From positions 102,054,244 to 102,118,243 of the forward strand of contig CM023450.1 of the NCBI GenBank assembly GCA_013339765.2: a stretch of DNA of 64,000 nucleotides. The letters are read 5' to 3'. The notes beneath the pieces were generated by a model that worked only from the letters and a program-made list of their open reading frames with translations, did not search any database and was not told where the DNA came from. Shown here piece by piece: positions 1-10,130 of this stretch (the first letter of the stretch is position 1; every line of letters starts with the position of its first letter). Both the position numbers and the translations under genes were made by a program. The stretch comes from Haemaphysalis longicornis (Eukaryota; Arthropoda; Arachnida; Ixodida; Ixodidae).

Positions 1-199
1 ACTAGCCTGAGGGCGTCGTCCTTCTTCAGGCCTCTGTTCCGGGTGGTGACTCTTCGCAGAATCGCAAGGATCTTCTCAGCACTGTTCTTAATTTTATCGA
101 CGGGCGGCGTGTGGCCTTTCCGTATCTTGTAGGGTAAGCGCGAGGATTCGGCATCTGTCTGTCGGCGTGATCTTGATGCCTTCGATTTGGATAGCGATG

Positions 200-848
200 T
201 CAGGCGGGAGCTGTTGGCGGGGTTTGCCGGGTTGGACCACGAGGAGCTCCGATTTCTGTGGCGCGAAGCTGAGTCCGCAGGTCCTCGCGTACTCGTGCAC
301 GGTCAGTGCGCCGCTTGGAGGGTCCTCTATCCAAACCATCGGAACCCGCTTGTTGCGTCCATATTGTAATATCGTCAGCGTAGAGCGCGTGACCGATCCC
401 TTCAATTTGATCCAACAGGCCGTGGAGGGGTAGCAGAGCCAGGTTGAAAAGGAGTGGTGACAGGACTGCTCCCTGAGGGTGCCATCGTTCCCCAAGTTCG
501 ATGGGTTCCGATCGCTCGTTGCCCACCGAGATTTGCGCCGTACGGGAGGATAGGAAATTCTTGATATATCCGAAAGTGCGTGTGCCGCATCTCGTACCGT
601 TGAGGTTCGTTAGAATGCTTGCGTGTGTTAACGTTTGTCGAAAGCCCCCTTAGGTCTAGGGCCAGAATTGCCCTGGGGCTGTTTCTGGTAGCTTGCTTGA
701 TGACTAACTCGTGAAGTTGGAGCATCACATCTTGGGCGGATAGTTGTTTCCTAAATCCAAACATTGTCTTTGGCAGTTGATCGGTGTTTTCAAGGTGCGC
801 TTGGAGTCGACGGAGCACCATCCTCTCCATCACACCTTTCCCACGCAT
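200..848 (-). pseudogene. LINE A reverse transcriptase domain, frameshifted
   Basis: Two overlapping minus-strand frames carry RT motifs. The upstream frame (848 to 402) has a GFR...SAQDVMLQL segment, followed by AILALDL, which is the start of the catalytic aspartate motif A. The rest of motif A (AFD) continues in another frame, so a frameshift lies near 640-660. The downstream frame (526 to 200) has PQGAVLSPLLFNLAL (motif B) and YADDITIW (motif C with the YADD catalytic pair). In an intact element this enzyme copies the LINE RNA at the target nick. Catalytic residues are present, but no single open frame spans the domain. Confidence 0.85.
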
Positions 849-967
849 GAGTTAGCGAGATCGGCCTCATGTTCTCTATGGCTGGGTCTTTTCCGGGTTT
901 AGGAATGAATCTGCACTTCGGCTTCTGTCCATTCTGGTGGGAGCTGCGAGCTCTCCCAAGCCTTATT

Positions 968-1639
968 TTATAGTGGTCGAGGAGGGACTGCGCTGCCCTT
1001 GCTGCTCATGTTGTAAGTAGTCTGTATGTATGGCATCTTGCCAGGGGCACTCTTCTTATTACTATCGTCAATTGCTGACCAAGCTCCGAAAGCGAGAAGG
1101 GCCTGTCTAGGTTCCTCGTTATGGGGGCCTGTGTATTCTTGTGGGGCCGGGTGTTGCCCCCGCTCCGTCTGTAGATAGTGCTCTTTCAGCGCCTTGATCA
1201 GCCGGTCACCATCTCCGTCATATGTGTTTAATACTTTTGTCAACGAGCGGTGACTTGCCGTCTTGCTGCCTGCGGGTCGATGAGGTGCCGTAGCAGCTTC
1301 CATGTCCTTTCCCACAGACAGCTGGCCTTGGAGACGTCGCATATCTGTAGCCAATTTCTCTACTAAGTTTGGACACATGTTCTGATATGCTGCGTTGAGC
1401 TTAGCTATGCGGCAGGCGAGCTTTTTATTCCGTTCTCTGCCTCTTCCAGCGCTTGGTGAGTGAATGCCGCGCTGCCCACATGTGGGCAAGCCTGCTGTCA
1501 ACAAATGGTACCTTGTTGTTGTCGCGATTTTCCGGGTGAACTGGTCGAGGATCCGCTTCTGCTTGTCAGCACATTTCTTGTACGATAAGTGAGATGATGT
1601 CGTTTCTTCCGCGTCGTCCTCCGGCTTGTTGTGTGGCAT
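968..1639 (-). pseudogene. LINE A linker between endonuclease and RT
   Basis: A minus-strand frame of 223 residues encodes a basic, Arg/Lys-rich stretch followed by a segment ending with GKMPYIQTTYN. In related LINEs the region between endonuclease and RT has this composition and the SxPGPDGIT-like RT entry motif near its end; here that motif is only weakly recognisable (APGKMPYIQT). It sits between the GSDHRVV endonuclease end (about 1720) and the RT frame starting at 848. There is no independent function; it is part of ORF2. Confidence 0.6.
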
Positions 1640-1644
1640 GTACG

Positions 1645-2340
1645 CATCTTGTCCCAGTCTGTGATGTGGGCTGTTCCCAGCTTGGCTCGAAAGTCAGGAC
1701 CTCGTACTGTGAGTGTAACAACGCGGTGATCAGAGCCCAGGTCCTCGTCTTCACATTTCATGTGACGTCGAGTGAACCGCTGAGCCATGACAGGTCCGGT
1801 GTGGTTGTCTCTAGATGCGCTGTTTCCCTCTTCGTGTTAGTACTCCAGGTTCGTTGAGTAGAGTTATATCCAGGGCTTCCATAGTCTTGACTAAGGCCTT
1901 TCCTCTCCTTGATTGAAACCTGTATCCCCATAGTGTGTGTGGTGCTTTGAAATCCCCCAGGATCAGAAGTGGTCTGGTCCTGGCCAACCTCTTCGCATCC
2001 AACACAACTCGGTCGAAAGTCGTATTGTTTTTGCGACGGTCTACATAGACACTAATGATGAAGATATTACTTTGCTGCCGATTTCCTGCGCATGTATTTC
2101 AACCAGCGTGTGTTCGCACCCCGCTTGCGCTGTAAGGTGCTGTGTTGCTGCTATGCGATTTTCCACAAGAATCGCCGTCCCCATTTTGGTGGGGTCGGTG
2201 TACGTACGTACCCTGGTATCTTCGGATTCCTCTTGTCTCTTGTAGAGCAAGGATAGCTGGTCTAAGTTCTACTGCGTTCATGTATAGTGCTAGTTCCATG
2301 TCTTTGTACCGGATACCTCTGCAGTTCCATTGGAAAATTG
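1645..2340 (-). pseudogene. LINE A endonuclease (exonuclease-endonuclease-phosphatase fold), frameshifted
   Basis: Three hallmarks of the apurinic-type LINE endonuclease appear in order on the minus strand but in different frames. ILALQETRG (catalytic Glu) is near 2230-2250, LLILGDFKAPH (the GDFNAPH motif) near 1950, and GSDHRVV (catalytic Asp-His) near 1720. The ORF2 start is preceded by the ORF1 stop near 2393, and FQWNCRGIR-like coding lies just upstream of the QET motif. In an active element this domain nicks target DNA. Multiple frameshifts make this copy dead. Confidence 0.8.
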
Positions 2341-2392
2341 TCGTGGGCTCATTGCTGCCCCCGCCGTCTCTTACTGTGCTTGGGGTTTGAGG

Positions 2393-3340
2393 TCATTATC
2401 CTCGCTGTTCGTGATTTCAAGCCTTCCGCGCCGCTTGGCAATGGCTTCTTTTATTCTACCCATTCGTTCTTTCTTCAGTGACATGGATCTCATCCTGATC
2501 TCCAATGCTGCAATACGTGATGCATGTTTCTCGTACTTAACTTCAAGTGTGCTGAGCCGGTCTTCTATGCGCCTTAGTGCCGTGAGGATGACCGGTTTCC
2601 CCGTGCGTAGCTGCTTCTGCTCCTCTGCCGGCGGCTGTGTAACTAGTTCCTTGACTGTAGCGTCCCTCGGCTTCCATGGCCTCTTGCCTGTGTTGGTCCT
2701 GCGTCGTGCTTGAAGTCGGAGGGGGTGACCTCCTGCAGGGCATTTTGCGCGGGCCTTCCGCCGCTGGTATCTCTGCCTGGTCCTTTAATGCTCCCTGACC
2801 TGGTCCTCTTGTTACTAACTGTTCTAGCTTATTCTTTAGCCCTTTGATTTGGGCGTTTTGTTCTAGGATGTGCGCGTTTCTGTTTCGCGATTATTTGTTT
2901 TAACTCTGCATTTGTGGCTTTTTTTGGTTGTTGACTGACGAGGGGAAGAGGGGAAATTTAGGGGAGGGAACTCCGAGTCGGACGTTTTGGGAGACCTGCT
3001 AGCCCAGCCCACCGTTTTGGTTGCTGGTCCGCGTTGATCTCCGGGCTGTCCCTTGGACCTCGAACGCCGCCTCCGTGCCGACGCCTCGCCATCCTCGAGC
3101 TCGTTCCGCCGTCTCGAACCACTCCGTGCGGTAGACGCTCCTCGCCCCTGCCGTCTCCCAGTGGCGGTTGCCACTCCTGCACCGGCCTTGAATGAGAGCG
3201 CCCCCTGTCGGCCGCCGGCGCAAGCGCCTCGAAGCGCGGCAAATATGAAATAGGGATGACGCGCTTTCGAGCAATCCGCCGACGCGGCTGCTTTGTCTAC
3301 AGACTCGGCGGCGAGCGTCCCGGATTCTGGTGCCGACCGA
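2393..3340 (-). pseudogene. LINE A ORF1 (nucleic-acid-binding protein), C-terminal part
   Basis: The minus strand encodes an Arg/Ser-rich region (RRRRSRSKGQPGDQRG), then TKTVGWAS and EFPPLNFPSS. A heptad-like helix follows (residues such as LEQNAQIKGLKNKLEQLV, and later ALEIRMRSMSLKKERM), ending at a stop near 2393, just before ORF2. This Arg/Ser, then VSWA-like, then coiled-coil order is typical of arthropod LINE ORF1 proteins that bind RNA and trimerise. At least one frameshift separates the halves. The 5' part is missing, replaced by unrelated sequence and the SINE at 3359-3496. Confidence 0.6.
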
Positions 3341-3358
3341 ATTAATTTTTTTTGAGTC

Positions 3359-3496
3359 AGAAAGAAATGGTGAAAAAATGCCCGCCGAGTGGGATCCGAA
3401 CCCACGACGTCCAGAAATTCCGGTCTGGTGCGATAACCACTACGCTACCGGCGGGGCTGTTTCCCCACCAGTTTATCGGGTATTTATGTTAAGGTA
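3359..3496 (-). mobile_element. tRNA-derived SINE with target-site duplication
   Basis: A 138-bp insertion is flanked by a direct repeat TTTTTTTGAGTC at 3347-3358 and 3497-3508 (+ strand). The element reads on the minus strand. A leader (ACCCGATAAACTGGTGG region) is followed by a tRNA-like body at 3455-3381 and a short tail. It landed within or beside the LINE B RT motif A. The intact 12-bp duplication indicates a fairly recent insertion relative to the LINE. Confidence 0.75.
3381..3455 (-). other. tRNA-like head of the SINE
   Basis: The minus strand folds as a tRNA. It has a perfect 7-bp acceptor stem (CCCGCCG with CGGCGGG), a 3-bp D stem (GCG/CGC), and a 5-bp anticodon stem (CCAGA/TCTGG). 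The T stem is GTGGG/CCCAC around TTCGGAT. The anticodon loop is 8 nt instead of 7, and the B box reads GGTTCGGATCC instead of GGTTCGANTCC. With the flanking duplication this points to a SINE head rather than a working tRNA gene. A diverged functional tRNA cannot be fully excluded. Confidence 0.6.
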
Positions 3497-3509
3497 TTTT
3501 TTTGAGTCT

Positions 3510-3760
3510 GTCGAAGGCTTTGGTTAGATCAAGTGTGACTATCACGCGGTCGTCAGTGGCCGCCTTGTCTTCGTTGTTGACGATCTGGATGTTGTAAGGT
3601 CAGCATGACGTCTTGGGTTGACAAACTGGCCCTGAAGCCTACCATAGAGTGTGGATAGAGCTGGTTGTCTACCATGTGGTTGTTGATCCTATTGAGAACC
3701 AGGTGTTCGAGGAGCTTTCTGAGGCAGGATGTCAGGGAGATCGGTCTAAGGTTCTCCACA
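3510..3760 (-). pseudogene. LINE B RT domain, N-terminal fragment
   Basis: The minus strand encodes ENLRPISLTSCLRKLLEHL (the RPISL RT entry motif), then MVGFRASLSTQDVMLTL. After a frame change it encodes VTLDLTKAFD, the motif A region with its catalytic aspartate. Motifs B and C are missing because the element ends at about 3500. The same motif spacing is seen in LINE A (MFGFRKQLSAQDVML), so both belong to the same broad LINE group. Confidence 0.8.
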
Positions 3761-4500
3761 CTAAGTGCCTTCCTGGGCTTAGGTATGAGCCGTACTAGCG
3801 CCTTCTTCCATTGTTTGGACAGTGTCGCCTCGTAGATGAGTAAGGGCTCGCACTCTTAGTCTGCGAGGTTGCGCAGCTTCTTATTAGTGATGCCGTCTGG
3901 GCCCGGCGATGATTTCTGTTTTAGTCCCTGTAGGGCTGCCTTGAGCTTTTCTATGGTGAACGGTTGGTCCATTTTTGCTTTAGGATCGCCTTTATAGTCT
4001 TCATGCTTCTCGAAAAGGTGTGTTCAGGAGTTTATCTAGCTTGCATCTCTTGGATTGTCTTGTGTACATTACCCTGATTGTGCGTGTGGAGAATTTTTTT
4101 CAGACTCTTGCAGTGTTCGTATTTACTCTTGGCGGGATTGATAAGGTGCCGGAGTATATTCCACGCTTTAGCCGTGCCCATCTGGTGTTCCGTGCACTAA
4201 CGTAGAGCGTGCCAATTTTGCAGCGTGAGTTTGTCTGTATTTTTGAAATTTCTAGGTTGAGTCTCGCTATGCGGCCTTTGGGTGGCCTATTGCATTTTTT
4301 CCATTGAGCCGTTTCTGAAGGCTCTCTTTGGCCTCCCAGATGTGTAAAAGCCTGGAGTCCACCTGTCGGAACTCCGCGTTTTCTGGGGATGGTTGTGGTA
4401 GCATCTTCTGCCGTCCTCTTGAGCCTAGCCGTCCACTCTTCGATGTCACGTATTTCACCTTCGGTTTCTTGGGAATGTTGCCTGAACTTTTCCCAGTTAA

Positions 4501-5172
4501 AGGGACAGACAACCGATTTTTGTCGGGTATATATTCTCTATCCCAAATGAAAGGGTATGCGCCATCTGTCGGAATGCGCCATCTGTTGGGATAGACGATA
4601 GGTACAATCTGGCTTCACGTTGTGGAGGTGGGAAGTTCGATTCTCCCGGGCGCGACGTTTTTTTTAAGCTGCCGTTGGCGTATTGGAAACTGAAATCAAA
4701 TATTTTGGCAGAACAAACGCCCCTGACTCAGGCAGAATCGTCAAGCTCCTTCACGGGGTCTGTTTACTGAACGCTGCCGTTGATTCTGGGCATGGAGGCT
4801 CAGTTAGCCACACTGAGAGCAACCCTGCGGCGGCGGGCGGCGTGTGTTTAAAATTTTCAAAAATAGTGTTTAGAAATACACAGTGACAATGTACCTTGTA
4901 CAAATACTTGGTAAAAAGGTTTTCAATGCGTAAATAACGTTTCAGCAGTTACAGTAGCTTCTAGGTTTGCAGGTCACGTGAGAGGGTCAATATTGTAGTG
5001 TCCAGTTTCGACACTACCAACCCCACCCTCCCGATTTCGGAAGTTTGCTGCCAAATTAAAATTATTTCCGAGAGTTTGTTTAGAAATTGCTTGTGCTTTC
5101 CGGGCTAATAAACGTCCGGCTTTCATATGAGCTAGAGAACATATACGCGACAAAAATCGGTTGTCTGTCCCT
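4501..5172. mobile_element. Non-autonomous DNA transposon with ~55-bp TIRs and TTAA flanks
   Basis: The two ends are inverted repeats: AGGGACAGACAACCG at 4501 and CGGTTGTCTGTCCCT ending at 5172. Similarity continues inward for about 50 bases (GATTTTTGTCG, GTATAT, TTCTCTA, ATGAAAG). Both sides are bordered by TTAA (4497-4500 and 5173-5176), which would be the target duplication. If the TIR is extended by one base, TTA would be an alternative. No transposase is encoded in 672 bp. It interrupts the LINE B linker, so it inserted after LINE B. TTAA targeting suggests piggyBac-like mobilisation; TTA would suggest PIF/Harbinger. Confidence 0.85.
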
Positions 5173-5199
5173 TTAATGATTTTGCACACTGTCCCCTTG

Positions 5200-5944
5200 G
5201 GTTTGGTCGGGCCTGTCGCGATCCAGGAGGCTGTGATGATTTGATTGCTGCCAAAATATTGGCCGAGGTTGCTCCAATGGGCAGTGTTTTTTTAGCCAGG
5301 TTCCTTAACGAACGCGAGGTCCAGGGTTGTATCTGTCGTTACGCTATTTCCCTGCCGCGTGGGTTGGCTGGGATCCGTGATCAGAATTAGGGCTTCGCTC
5401 TGCGCGTCTGCCCACAAGTTTCTGCCCTCGATTAATTCTTTCGTGTATCCCCATGCGGGGAAGTGGGGGTGAAGGGGGCGGGGGCGTTGAAATCACCGAC
5501 TATGAGCAGCAGGATCCCCTTGGCGGCTTCTATTGTCTTGCGAAAGAGTTTGGCGAACCTGTGCTGTTTTTTGGGGCTGCTATATAGATTAAATGTGAAG
5601 AGGCTGGTGTCACCTTTCGTGGACGTAGGGAAAAAATCCAGGAGGACGTGCTTGATCATTTTTTCTTCGATGTCGTGCTGGAGAGCCGGTACATTCCTTC
5701 CTACCAAAGAAGTAGCGGTGACTGTCTTGTCCGTGGCGTTGGCTATGAAGGATCTGTAGCTTGCAAGTGTGGCTTTTCCCGCTGTTTCTTGTAAGGCCAA
5801 GATGTCGGGGGGCGTCTGTTGCGTGCTTAGCTGCGCAACAGAAGTATAGCTGCGTGGTGGTCCGTTTTTTCGGAAACCTGTGCAGTTCCACTGCCAGACA
5901 CAGTACCGGGAGTCCCTATTTGTAGTCTGTATTGTTGCAGTCAT
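5200..5944 (-). pseudogene. LINE B endonuclease domain
   Basis: A minus-strand frame of 170 residues starts MTATIQTTNRDS and contains WQWNCTGFR, DILALQETAG (catalytic Glu) and LLIVGDFNAPAP (catalytic Asp/Asn). It then stops after HGDTRKN at 5432. Beyond the stop, related sequence continues in another frame with a degenerate GSDH-like motif (FGSNQII) near 5245. The first three-quarters of an AP-like LINE endonuclease are therefore intact. The stop near 5432 is probably disabling. Confidence 0.85.
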
Positions 5945-5999
5945 TGGGATCGGTGCTTCTATGTCTATCGGCGGAGCTGTATCTGTCGTAGGGCTTGCT

Positions 6000-7847
6000 G
6001 TATTTTGAACGTTTTTCCGCTATAGCTCCCTCAATTTGGCTCATTCTGCTGTTCATCGTCTATTGTATTCGGCTTATTCGGTCAGTAAGGAGTCCTACAG
6101 GGCGTTGTATTATGTCTTGCATCGCTGTCATAGTTTCTCCTACGGCCGCACTCATTTCCGCTCTTAATTCGATCTTCAGGCTGTTGTTAGATTCGTCTAG
6201 CTTATTCTCCTGCGTCTCGGGTTCTGAAGTTTTTTTTTCTCGCTTCCGCGGAGGGTTGAGGTTCTCAGAGGGCAGTGGTTTTTGTCAAGTGCAGGTGTTT
6301 CATTTCCAGGTATTTGCTCTCCGTTTGCCTTGAGAGCCTGCGCTATTGCAGAAGGGTCTGCTCTCGTGGTGTTCATGGGTTGGGGTTCTTTTTGGCCCTC
6401 AAGTGTGGCGATTTTCTTTCTGAGCTCTCGGTTTTTTTGCATGACTAACTCGGCTCGCTGTGTATTACGCATGTGTTTCCTCTCTTGTCTAGCTTTACTA
6501 TTAGTATTGTTATTGGAGACCGTGCTTGCCCAGATCACCTGTTGTGATATTCTTCTTGATGCGGGAATTCCACTGCCTCCCAAGTTGGGCTCGGGGAGCC
6601 GGGTGGCATGATCTTGTATACCCTGTTCTCTCGCTTGGTTTGGCACTCTTGGGCCTAGTGTCTTGGCGGTCCTTTCCCTCGGCTGTTAGATCGAGGCCTG
6701 TGGTCCTTACTGCCGTTTCTTGCTCCAGGCAAAGGAGGAAAGAAACAGATCTCTGCCTCCCCGTTGCCGATGGACTTCTTTTTCTTCTGAAGGGGCTGCG
6801 TGACGGGCGCTCCTTTAACGTGCTTTCTTGCTGGCAGAGCTGCTTCTCTCACCGGCGCCTCTTCAGAAGGTAACGGGTTTGGAATCGTTTGTTGCATTTC
6901 TTGTCGCCGGTGGGGTGCCTTTTTCCACAAAGAGCGCAGGTGGGGTCGCAAGGATGGTTTTCGGGTGTTGTTCTAGCCCACATCCCTTGCAGCGCACATC
7001 CCGAGGATTTGGGCATACGTCCACACGATGGCCCACTTTGCCACAAACGGTGCATACCACATACTTATTTTTATGCAAAAAGCAGCGGTATTTAGCAGCT
7101 CCGCGGTAGTAGACGTAGTGTGGGACCTTTCGTCCTCCGAATACTACTGATGAGCGAGTTTGCCGTACCCATCCTTCGTGCCTGTAAAGTAGTTGGGTTC
7201 CGCTTGTTGGACCAAACTTCTGGTGATGTCCTCTTGGGATGTCATATGGGGGGATATTTCGAAACGACACCCTTTGCCGTATCTTCATCTGGGGCTGCGT
7301 ACGCCATGACCTCATAGGAGCTTCCGTCCGATTGAGAGTTCTTCATTTTGCCATAGACGGCCGCTCTTCCTAGTGATGGGGTGCTGATCACCAGGGTGTT
7401 TTGTTGAGGGATAGCTCTAAAGACTGTCCTCCGTCTCTGGCTCCTTTCCTATTCCCGTGCCTTTAGCGATGCTGTCGTGGATCTGCGCTTGACAGTGCTT
7501 TGACACATGAAGCCCGTTTAGGGGCGGAGTACAATCTTGATGTCCTCCCTGGCGAAGCAGCGTCTTTTGGGAACTTTCTTCGTCTTGTCCGCATATTGGC
7601 GGACGCTGATCCCTGAAGCGCCGACTGATGGCTGCTGCGACGTTTTTTGAGAGGTTGGGCATAGCTCCTCGAGAGCGCGCCTGCTCCTTGCAGAGTGGCT
7701 AAGGAGCCATCCGGGCTCGCTTTCGAAGGATTCAGGGTCAATAGTCTCACCTTCGACTTCAACGGCCATCGGCTGTAGACCTCTTGCCTCTAGGGAGGTT
7801 GCTTCGGGCGTTTTCAGCTCTCCCGATTCTTCGGTGTTAGCCGACAT
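6000..7847 (-). pseudogene. LINE B ORF1 (Gag-like, zinc knuckle), frameshifted
   Basis: ORF1 starts at the ATG at 7847 (MSANTEESGELK). An acidic N-terminus is followed by a region that in related elements is an RNA-recognition fold, then CTVCGKVGHRVDVC (C-X2-C-X4-H-X4-C zinc knuckle) at about 7050-7010 and a second Cys cluster RCKGCGLEQHP. A Lys/Arg-rich tail with a long helix (frames 6951-6655 and 6646-6197) follows. At least three frameshifts break it. The product would bind LINE RNA. The zinc-knuckle type of ORF1 differs from the Arg/Ser type in LINE A. Confidence 0.75.
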
Positions 7848-8690
7848 GGTCAACCAGGATGTCGGCAGGCCACGGCCCGGCCGCCGTTAGGGTTAGGGAG
7901 GGTTCCTTCAAGAGGGTGGGTTTGGTGGCGATTACACACAAGTAAGCATCCAGGGACACTCGTGGTGGAAACGTTGCGCTTCGGGTGTCCCTTATGCACA
8001 CTAAACTACACGAAAAATACAACAAACATAGGTATTTCCGCTAGGAAAGCTGTGCAAAGACAGAGCTATATGGAGGAACGTCCACACTGCTAGCGGCCAA
8101 TGTAGTTTCAGGAGCATTACTTAAAATTAGATCTAATAAATCAGATTAGTCAACAGTTTGTACGAGGTTAAAATCCAGAGTTAAGTTTATGAATAGTACA
8201 GAAGCGGCGACTAGGTGAAGAAGGAGACGGCCAATTAACAACAGGAAAATTAAAGCCGCGGAGGAGGTAGACTTTTTCCCACTGATAGCTTCGCACAGAG
8301 GCAGCTATACTCTAAGTTCCATCGCTAAAGGAAGGTGGTGGACCTACATCGGGCGGCCGCTAGCAAGCACCTGTCAGTATTTTTGAGGAGGCGGAAAAGC
8401 AGGCAGCCACACTATTTCGAAGTGGTGAGTGTATCACAACGATGATAGCCTCTTCTTTATCGCGATCAAAACACCACCCCCTTTCATTCATAACGGTAAC
8501 ACCGATAAATACTGAAACTATTTACGACGAAAAGAGTTCTGCACCATGAATATTTGGGTGTAGCCTTGCATGTCTCAGTTCAGACAGCAATGTCCGTATT
8601 GCTATCGTCCAAGATCGAACAGATATTTTCACGTTTCGGCAGCAGGCTACGGATGTTAGTCAACGTCACTGATAGTGTTCGTACCAAAGG
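7848..8690. other. LINE B 5' UTR and unassigned sequence
   Basis: 7848-8030 looks like the GC-rich 5' untranslated region of LINE B. 8030-8690 is mixed non-coding sequence in which I see no exon, TIR or tRNA-like motif. Confidence 0.4.
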
Positions 8691-8830
8691 GGAGGAGTTC
8701 ACTTTTGTTCACTTTCGGCAGGAGTTCTGAACAGTGGGATCAAAAAAAAGGGAAGGGGGTAGAAAAACATTCCTCTGAACATTGCACTTCTATAGTGGCA
8801 TATGTCGTGGTGCTGGTGCTGGTACCAGAA
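8690..8830 (+). repeat. Detached fragment of the composite repeat
   Basis: The stretch containing GGGATCAAAAAAAAGGGAAG, CATTCCTC and CACTTCTAT corresponds to 37590-37690, just before the composite repeat copy 2. Here it is separated from the rest of copy 1 (which resumes at 11219) by about 2.4 kb of other repeats. Confidence 0.5.
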
Positions 8831-9090
8831 GATATGGCTCATACCCAATCAGGGGGATCGGCCATGAAAGGGGGGCACACCGAGAGAAACTGTATACTCA
8901 GTACTTAAAGAAACACATTTAACTAATGAAATTAAAATAGGCGTTTAGGGGGGGCGGGTATAAACAGAAAAAAATAAACTGCCCAAAAAAGAGATGGAGC
9001 ACCAGGAAGTGTTGAAATCAATATAAAATCAAAACTTAAAAAAATTAAAGGTGAAGAACAGGAAAAATATATAAAGAAATAAAAAAAAAT

Positions 9091-9333
9091 ACACCATCTT
9101 CCCGTAGGGGAACCCTGAGTAGTATGCGAAGCAGGCATGGGGTCGATTCAAGTGCCAATTAGTTTTCAGTTCGTCGCTTCTGTGAGGTTGAGGTACGTAG
9201 CTACTGTTAATTTACCGTTTGGTTTCCATGGTAACTACCGCACTTTTCACTTACCGGAACTACGAAATGGGAAATTGCGTTGACCCCATGGCTGTTTCGC
9301 ATACTACTTAGGGTTCCCTACGGGAAAGATGGG
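9091..9333. mobile_element. MITE with ~50-bp TIRs
   Basis: The left end (CACCATCTTCCCGTAGGGG...AGTAGTATGCG...CATGGGGTC) and the right end are inverted copies over about 50 bases with a few mismatches. The right end reads TGACCCCATGG...CGCATACTACTT...CCCTACGGGAAAGATGGG. A TA dinucleotide borders both ends, as in Tc1/mariner-type integration. At about 243 bp it has no coding capacity. Confidence 0.8.
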
Positions 9334-9382
9334 TACTTTTTAATTGGAGGGGGGGTAGGGGGGTGTAGAGTGGAGAGGCATT

Positions 9383-9383
<1 letters not shown>

Positions 9384-9459
<76 letters not shown>
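9384..9459. repeat. (GA)n microsatellite
   Basis: A nearly perfect GA dinucleotide array of about 75 bases. Confidence 0.99.
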
Positions 9460-9460
<1 letters not shown>

Positions 9461-9475
9461 GTTTGTCTTTCTTTA

Positions 9476-9770
9476 AGCATTATCATCATCATGTTCAACG
9501 TAGGTGACGTCGAGCTGTGGTTGGCGTTCCGCTTTGATTATGACCGCCTTATGGTCTGTGAAATATAAAGTGAAGGGCTGTTGTAGCGGATGAACCCTGA
9601 AGTTGCTGAAGATGAGGTCGATGCACATTCCCCGGATGGTTGTGAGCTGCTTGTAACCACGGCCCGCCGAGACTCGCTGACGCACGCCGCTGCCGACGAC
9701 GATGAAACGTCGAAGGCGCGTGAAGCGTGATCGTCTTGTGCCAGCCCAGGAAGACACCGGCAACAATGTC
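9476..9770 (-). pseudogene. LINE endonuclease C-terminal fragment
   Basis: The minus strand encodes TTIRGMCIDLIFSNFRVH followed by YFTDHKAVIIKAE. This is the C-terminal end of an EEP-type endonuclease: an IDLIF strand, then the Asp-His pair of the SDH-like motif. Only about 80 residues remain and no upstream catalytic motifs are present. It belongs to some LINE other than the + strand remnant immediately downstream. Confidence 0.55.
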
Positions 9771-9779
9771 GCTCAAGGA

Positions 9780-10130
9780 GCCATAGAAGGGACCGGGCGA
9801 TCAGCAAGCCGAGCATGCGCGGTGGGGGTGTGGACGGCGCAACAATGACAACGACAGGGGAGGGACATAGCCCCGACGATGAGATGCTTCGCATCTAAAA
9901 CAAAAAGAGAAGTTGTTAAAGGAGAATATGTCGTGTATTCGATTTTGGCACGGGGAATGGCAATGTAGACCCGTGTTTTTTGAGAACATACCTTGGACAA
10001 CAACTCCGGCCTGATATCTGGGCATCCCACTTGAAAACTACGAGGACGCTAGAAAGTACTGGGACGGAGAAACGGATAGAGTTAGTGATCAATTAACACA
10101 ATGGGGGGAGTGGGGGTGGGCGACCTGTCA
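9780..10130. other. Unassigned stretch
   Basis: No exon, TIR or RNA-like structure is seen. Confidence 0.3.

Larger units (their letters stand above)
1..3340 (-). mobile_element. LINE A: non-LTR retrotransposon, ORF1 end plus ORF2 (3' end off the left edge)
   Basis: Reading the minus strand from about 3340 down to 1, the order is ORF1 C-terminal half, then an endonuclease, a linker and a reverse transcriptase. This is the standard layout of a two-ORF LINE. Endonuclease and RT motifs are visible but spread over several frames, so the copy is inactive. The 3' end, including any RNase H, lies beyond the window start. The 5' side ends near the SINE at 3359-3496, where it adjoins LINE B in the same orientation. 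The two copies share motif style but differ enough to be separate insertions or subfamilies. Boundaries are approximate. Confidence 0.85.
3497..7860 (-). mobile_element. LINE B: non-LTR retrotransposon truncated inside the RT, interrupted by a TIR element
   Basis: Minus-strand order is ORF1 (7847 to about 6000) with a zinc knuckle, ORF2 endonuclease (5944-5200), a linker, and the N-terminal RT (3760-3510). It stops just after RT motif A (VTLDLTKAFD), so the catalytic YADD and everything downstream are absent. A DNA element at 4501-5172 splits the linker. ORF1 and ORF2 are both multiply frameshifted. The 5' UTR probably starts somewhere in 7860-8030; no 5' terminus or target duplication could be fixed. 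Confidence 0.85.

Noticed and set aside
3381..3455. Functional tRNA gene
   Set aside because: Eight-base anticodon loop, off-consensus B box and SINE-type flanking duplication.
7890..7910. Telomere-like GTTAGGGTTAGGG
   Set aside because: Only two units within the LINE B 5' region; no array.
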